Below are positions 63,082-64,000 of a stretch of DNA of 64,000 nt, piece by piece. A program made the translations under genes and the position numbers. This DNA is from Parasediminibacterium sp051861445. Lineage in GTDB: Bacteria > Bacteroidota > Bacteroidia > Chitinophagales > Chitinophagaceae. The stretch is taken from positions 1-64,000 of the forward strand of contig JBHYCS010000005.1 in NCBI GenBank assembly GCA_051861445.1, read 5' to 3'. Within the stretch, counting starts at the first letter, position 1, and each line of letters opens with the position of its first letter. The notes under the pieces are model-generated. The model was not told the origin of the DNA and searched no databases. It worked only from the letters and a program-made list of their open reading frames with translations.

Positions 63082-64000
63082 TAACTCAAAATTACAAGGT
63101 CAATATTGTTTACCGATAGTTTTTTAAGTAGTTGGTTAAATACATTGGTAGCAAGAATAATTCTCAATAAACTAAAGTGTGGTTTGCCAATACAAATAGT
63201 GGTTATTTTTCGTTCTTCACACAATTCCATAATTGCTGTAGCAATGTTTTTGCTTTCTACTTTAATAATTTCAGCACCTAATTCTGTAGCAAGTTTAAAA
63301 TTATTAATCAAGTGTCTTTGTTTATCTAAAGCAATTTTGTCGCTACTTTCTTCAGGTGTTTGTACATATAAGGTGTACCAACTGCTATTGTAATAATTTG
63401 CAAGTCTAGCTGTTTTTCGAATCACAGTTTTGGCAGTTGTTTCATTAGAGCTAATACATGCTAAAAAACGTTCGTGTTTAATTGTGTTTACTTTTTTTAT
63501 CTCTGTTTCTACTTTTCTAACTACTTGTGCTGCCACTTCTTTTAAAGCTAACTCTCTTAGTTGCAAAATATGATCGCTTTTAAAAAAATTGTTGAGAGCT
63601 GTTTCAATTTTATCGGCTTTGTAAATTTTGCCTTCTTTAAGTCTTGTTATCAATTCATCAGCCGTTAAATCAATATTTACCACTTCGTCTGCAATTGCCA
63701 ATACTTTATCTGGAATTCGTTCTGCCACTTCAATTCCTGTAATTTCTTTTACTTCGTTATTCAAGCTTTCAATATGTTGAATGTTTACAGCAGAAATTAC
63801 GTTTATTCCAGCATCTAATATTTCCAACACATCTTGCCAGCGTTTTTCGTTTTTACTTCCTTCAATATTTGTATGAGCCAATTCGTCTATAATTACAACT
63901 TCTGGTCGTAATCCAATAACAGCCTGTACATCTAATTCTTCCAATTCCTTTCCTTTATAAAAAATATTTCTTCTTGGAATAATTGGTAAGCCTTGTAGTA
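63081..64000 (-). CDS. kdpD: KdpD N-terminal sensor (KdpD plus Usp domain), partial at the right edge
   Basis: Only the 3' part of the gene is visible. The frame runs open through the window end: residues LPIIPRRNIFYKGKELEELD precede VQAVIGLRPEVVIIDELAHTN. This is the Walker B region of the KdpD sensor domain. After about 140 residues a Usp-like domain starts (ERFLACISSNETTAKTVIR) and ends at LVILS. There is no kinase part: the polypeptide stops after Usp and the next gene encodes the kinase. KdpD senses K+ limitation and turgor; kdpFABC probably lies to the right. Confidence 0.9.
   Translation of the reverse strand, partial: LQGLPIIPRRNIFYKGKELEELDVQAVIGLRPEVVIIDELAHTNIEGSKNEKRWQDVLEILDAGINVISAVNIQHIESLNNEVKEITGIEVAERIPDKVLAIADEVVNIDLTADELITRLKEGKIYKADKIETALNNFFKSDHILQLRELALKEVAAQVVRKVETEIKKVNTIKHERFLACISSNETTAKTVIRKTARLANYYNSSWYTLYVQTPEESSDKIALDKQRHLINNFKLATELGAEIIKVESKNIATAIMELCEERKITTICIGKPHFSLLRIILATNVFNQLLKKLSVNNIDLVILS

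Overview
The window is a contiguous piece of an AT-rich Bacteroidota chromosome, most likely from a member of Chitinophagaceae or a close relative. Four things support this. There is a type IX secretion 'gliding' C-terminal domain protein, and there are DUF4270 and DUF4197 proteins. A truncated starch-synthase-like gene lies beside panC and panD. Many genes have the Bacteroidota -7 promoter element (TAnnTTTG) and no Shine-Dalgarno signal. Almost everything reads as vertically inherited chromosome. I see no phage, insertion sequence, integrase, CRISPR array or rRNA.

Layout. 0.2-2.2 kb holds dnaK, closed by a perfect bidirectional terminator. 2.3-15.3 kb is an envelope and surface region. It has a T9SS-secreted LamG protein, then a tightly overlapping rightward run of glycosyltransferases and three methyltransferases (4.4-10.4 kb). 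This converges on a leftward set: YfhO-type membrane protein, methyltransferase and GT4. 15.3-21.6 kb holds a queuosine precursor transporter, a Nudix hydrolase, CorA, dapF, a nucleoside phosphorylase, tRNA-Cys, a sphingomyelin-synthase-like PAP2_C protein and an Omp85-type barrel. 21.8-31.7 kb holds a PhyH oxygenase, an SDR, tRNA-Arg, a GSCFA protein, miaE, bioF, an rfaE2-like gene with a flippase-like gene, panD, panC, the glgA-like gene and a DUF4270 lipoprotein. 31.7-43.1 kb holds metK, lepA, a YggS protein, an unusual sirtuin, an EVE protein, a LutA-like protein, ribH, pdhA, rpe and TPR proteins. 43.2-57.3 kb holds a TolB-like propeller, tRNA-Val, RNase Z with a STAS protein, clpC, mrp, a 3-hydroxyacyl-CoA dehydrogenase, an ElyC-like protein, a membrane Fe-S protein, truB and an OmpA protein with thrombospondin type 3 repeats.

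57.5-61.3 kb is a compact four-gene unit: an ECF sigma factor, a protein that looks like a membrane anti-sigma domain fused to a beta-barrel-like domain, an LVIVD-repeat lipoprotein and a small outer-membrane-type protein. It is the best candidate here for an undescribed signalling system. 61.3-64.0 kb holds a histidine kinase translationally coupled to a short KdpD (sensor plus Usp domain) that runs off the right edge. In this organism the KdpD sensor is therefore split over two polypeptides.

Functionally the window mixes protein quality control (DnaK, ClpC), translation and RNA maturation (LepA, TruB, MiaE, RNase Z, three tRNAs), cofactor synthesis (pantothenate, riboflavin, biotin, SAM), central metabolism (PdhA, Rpe) and envelope biogenesis. 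Several proteins lack a partner or catalytic residue usual in their families: a cysteine-free sirtuin, a STAS protein without the phosphorylatable serine, a LutA-like protein without LutBC, and an Hdr-type Fe-S protein without its CCG partner. All functional calls come from reading the sequence; no database search was run.
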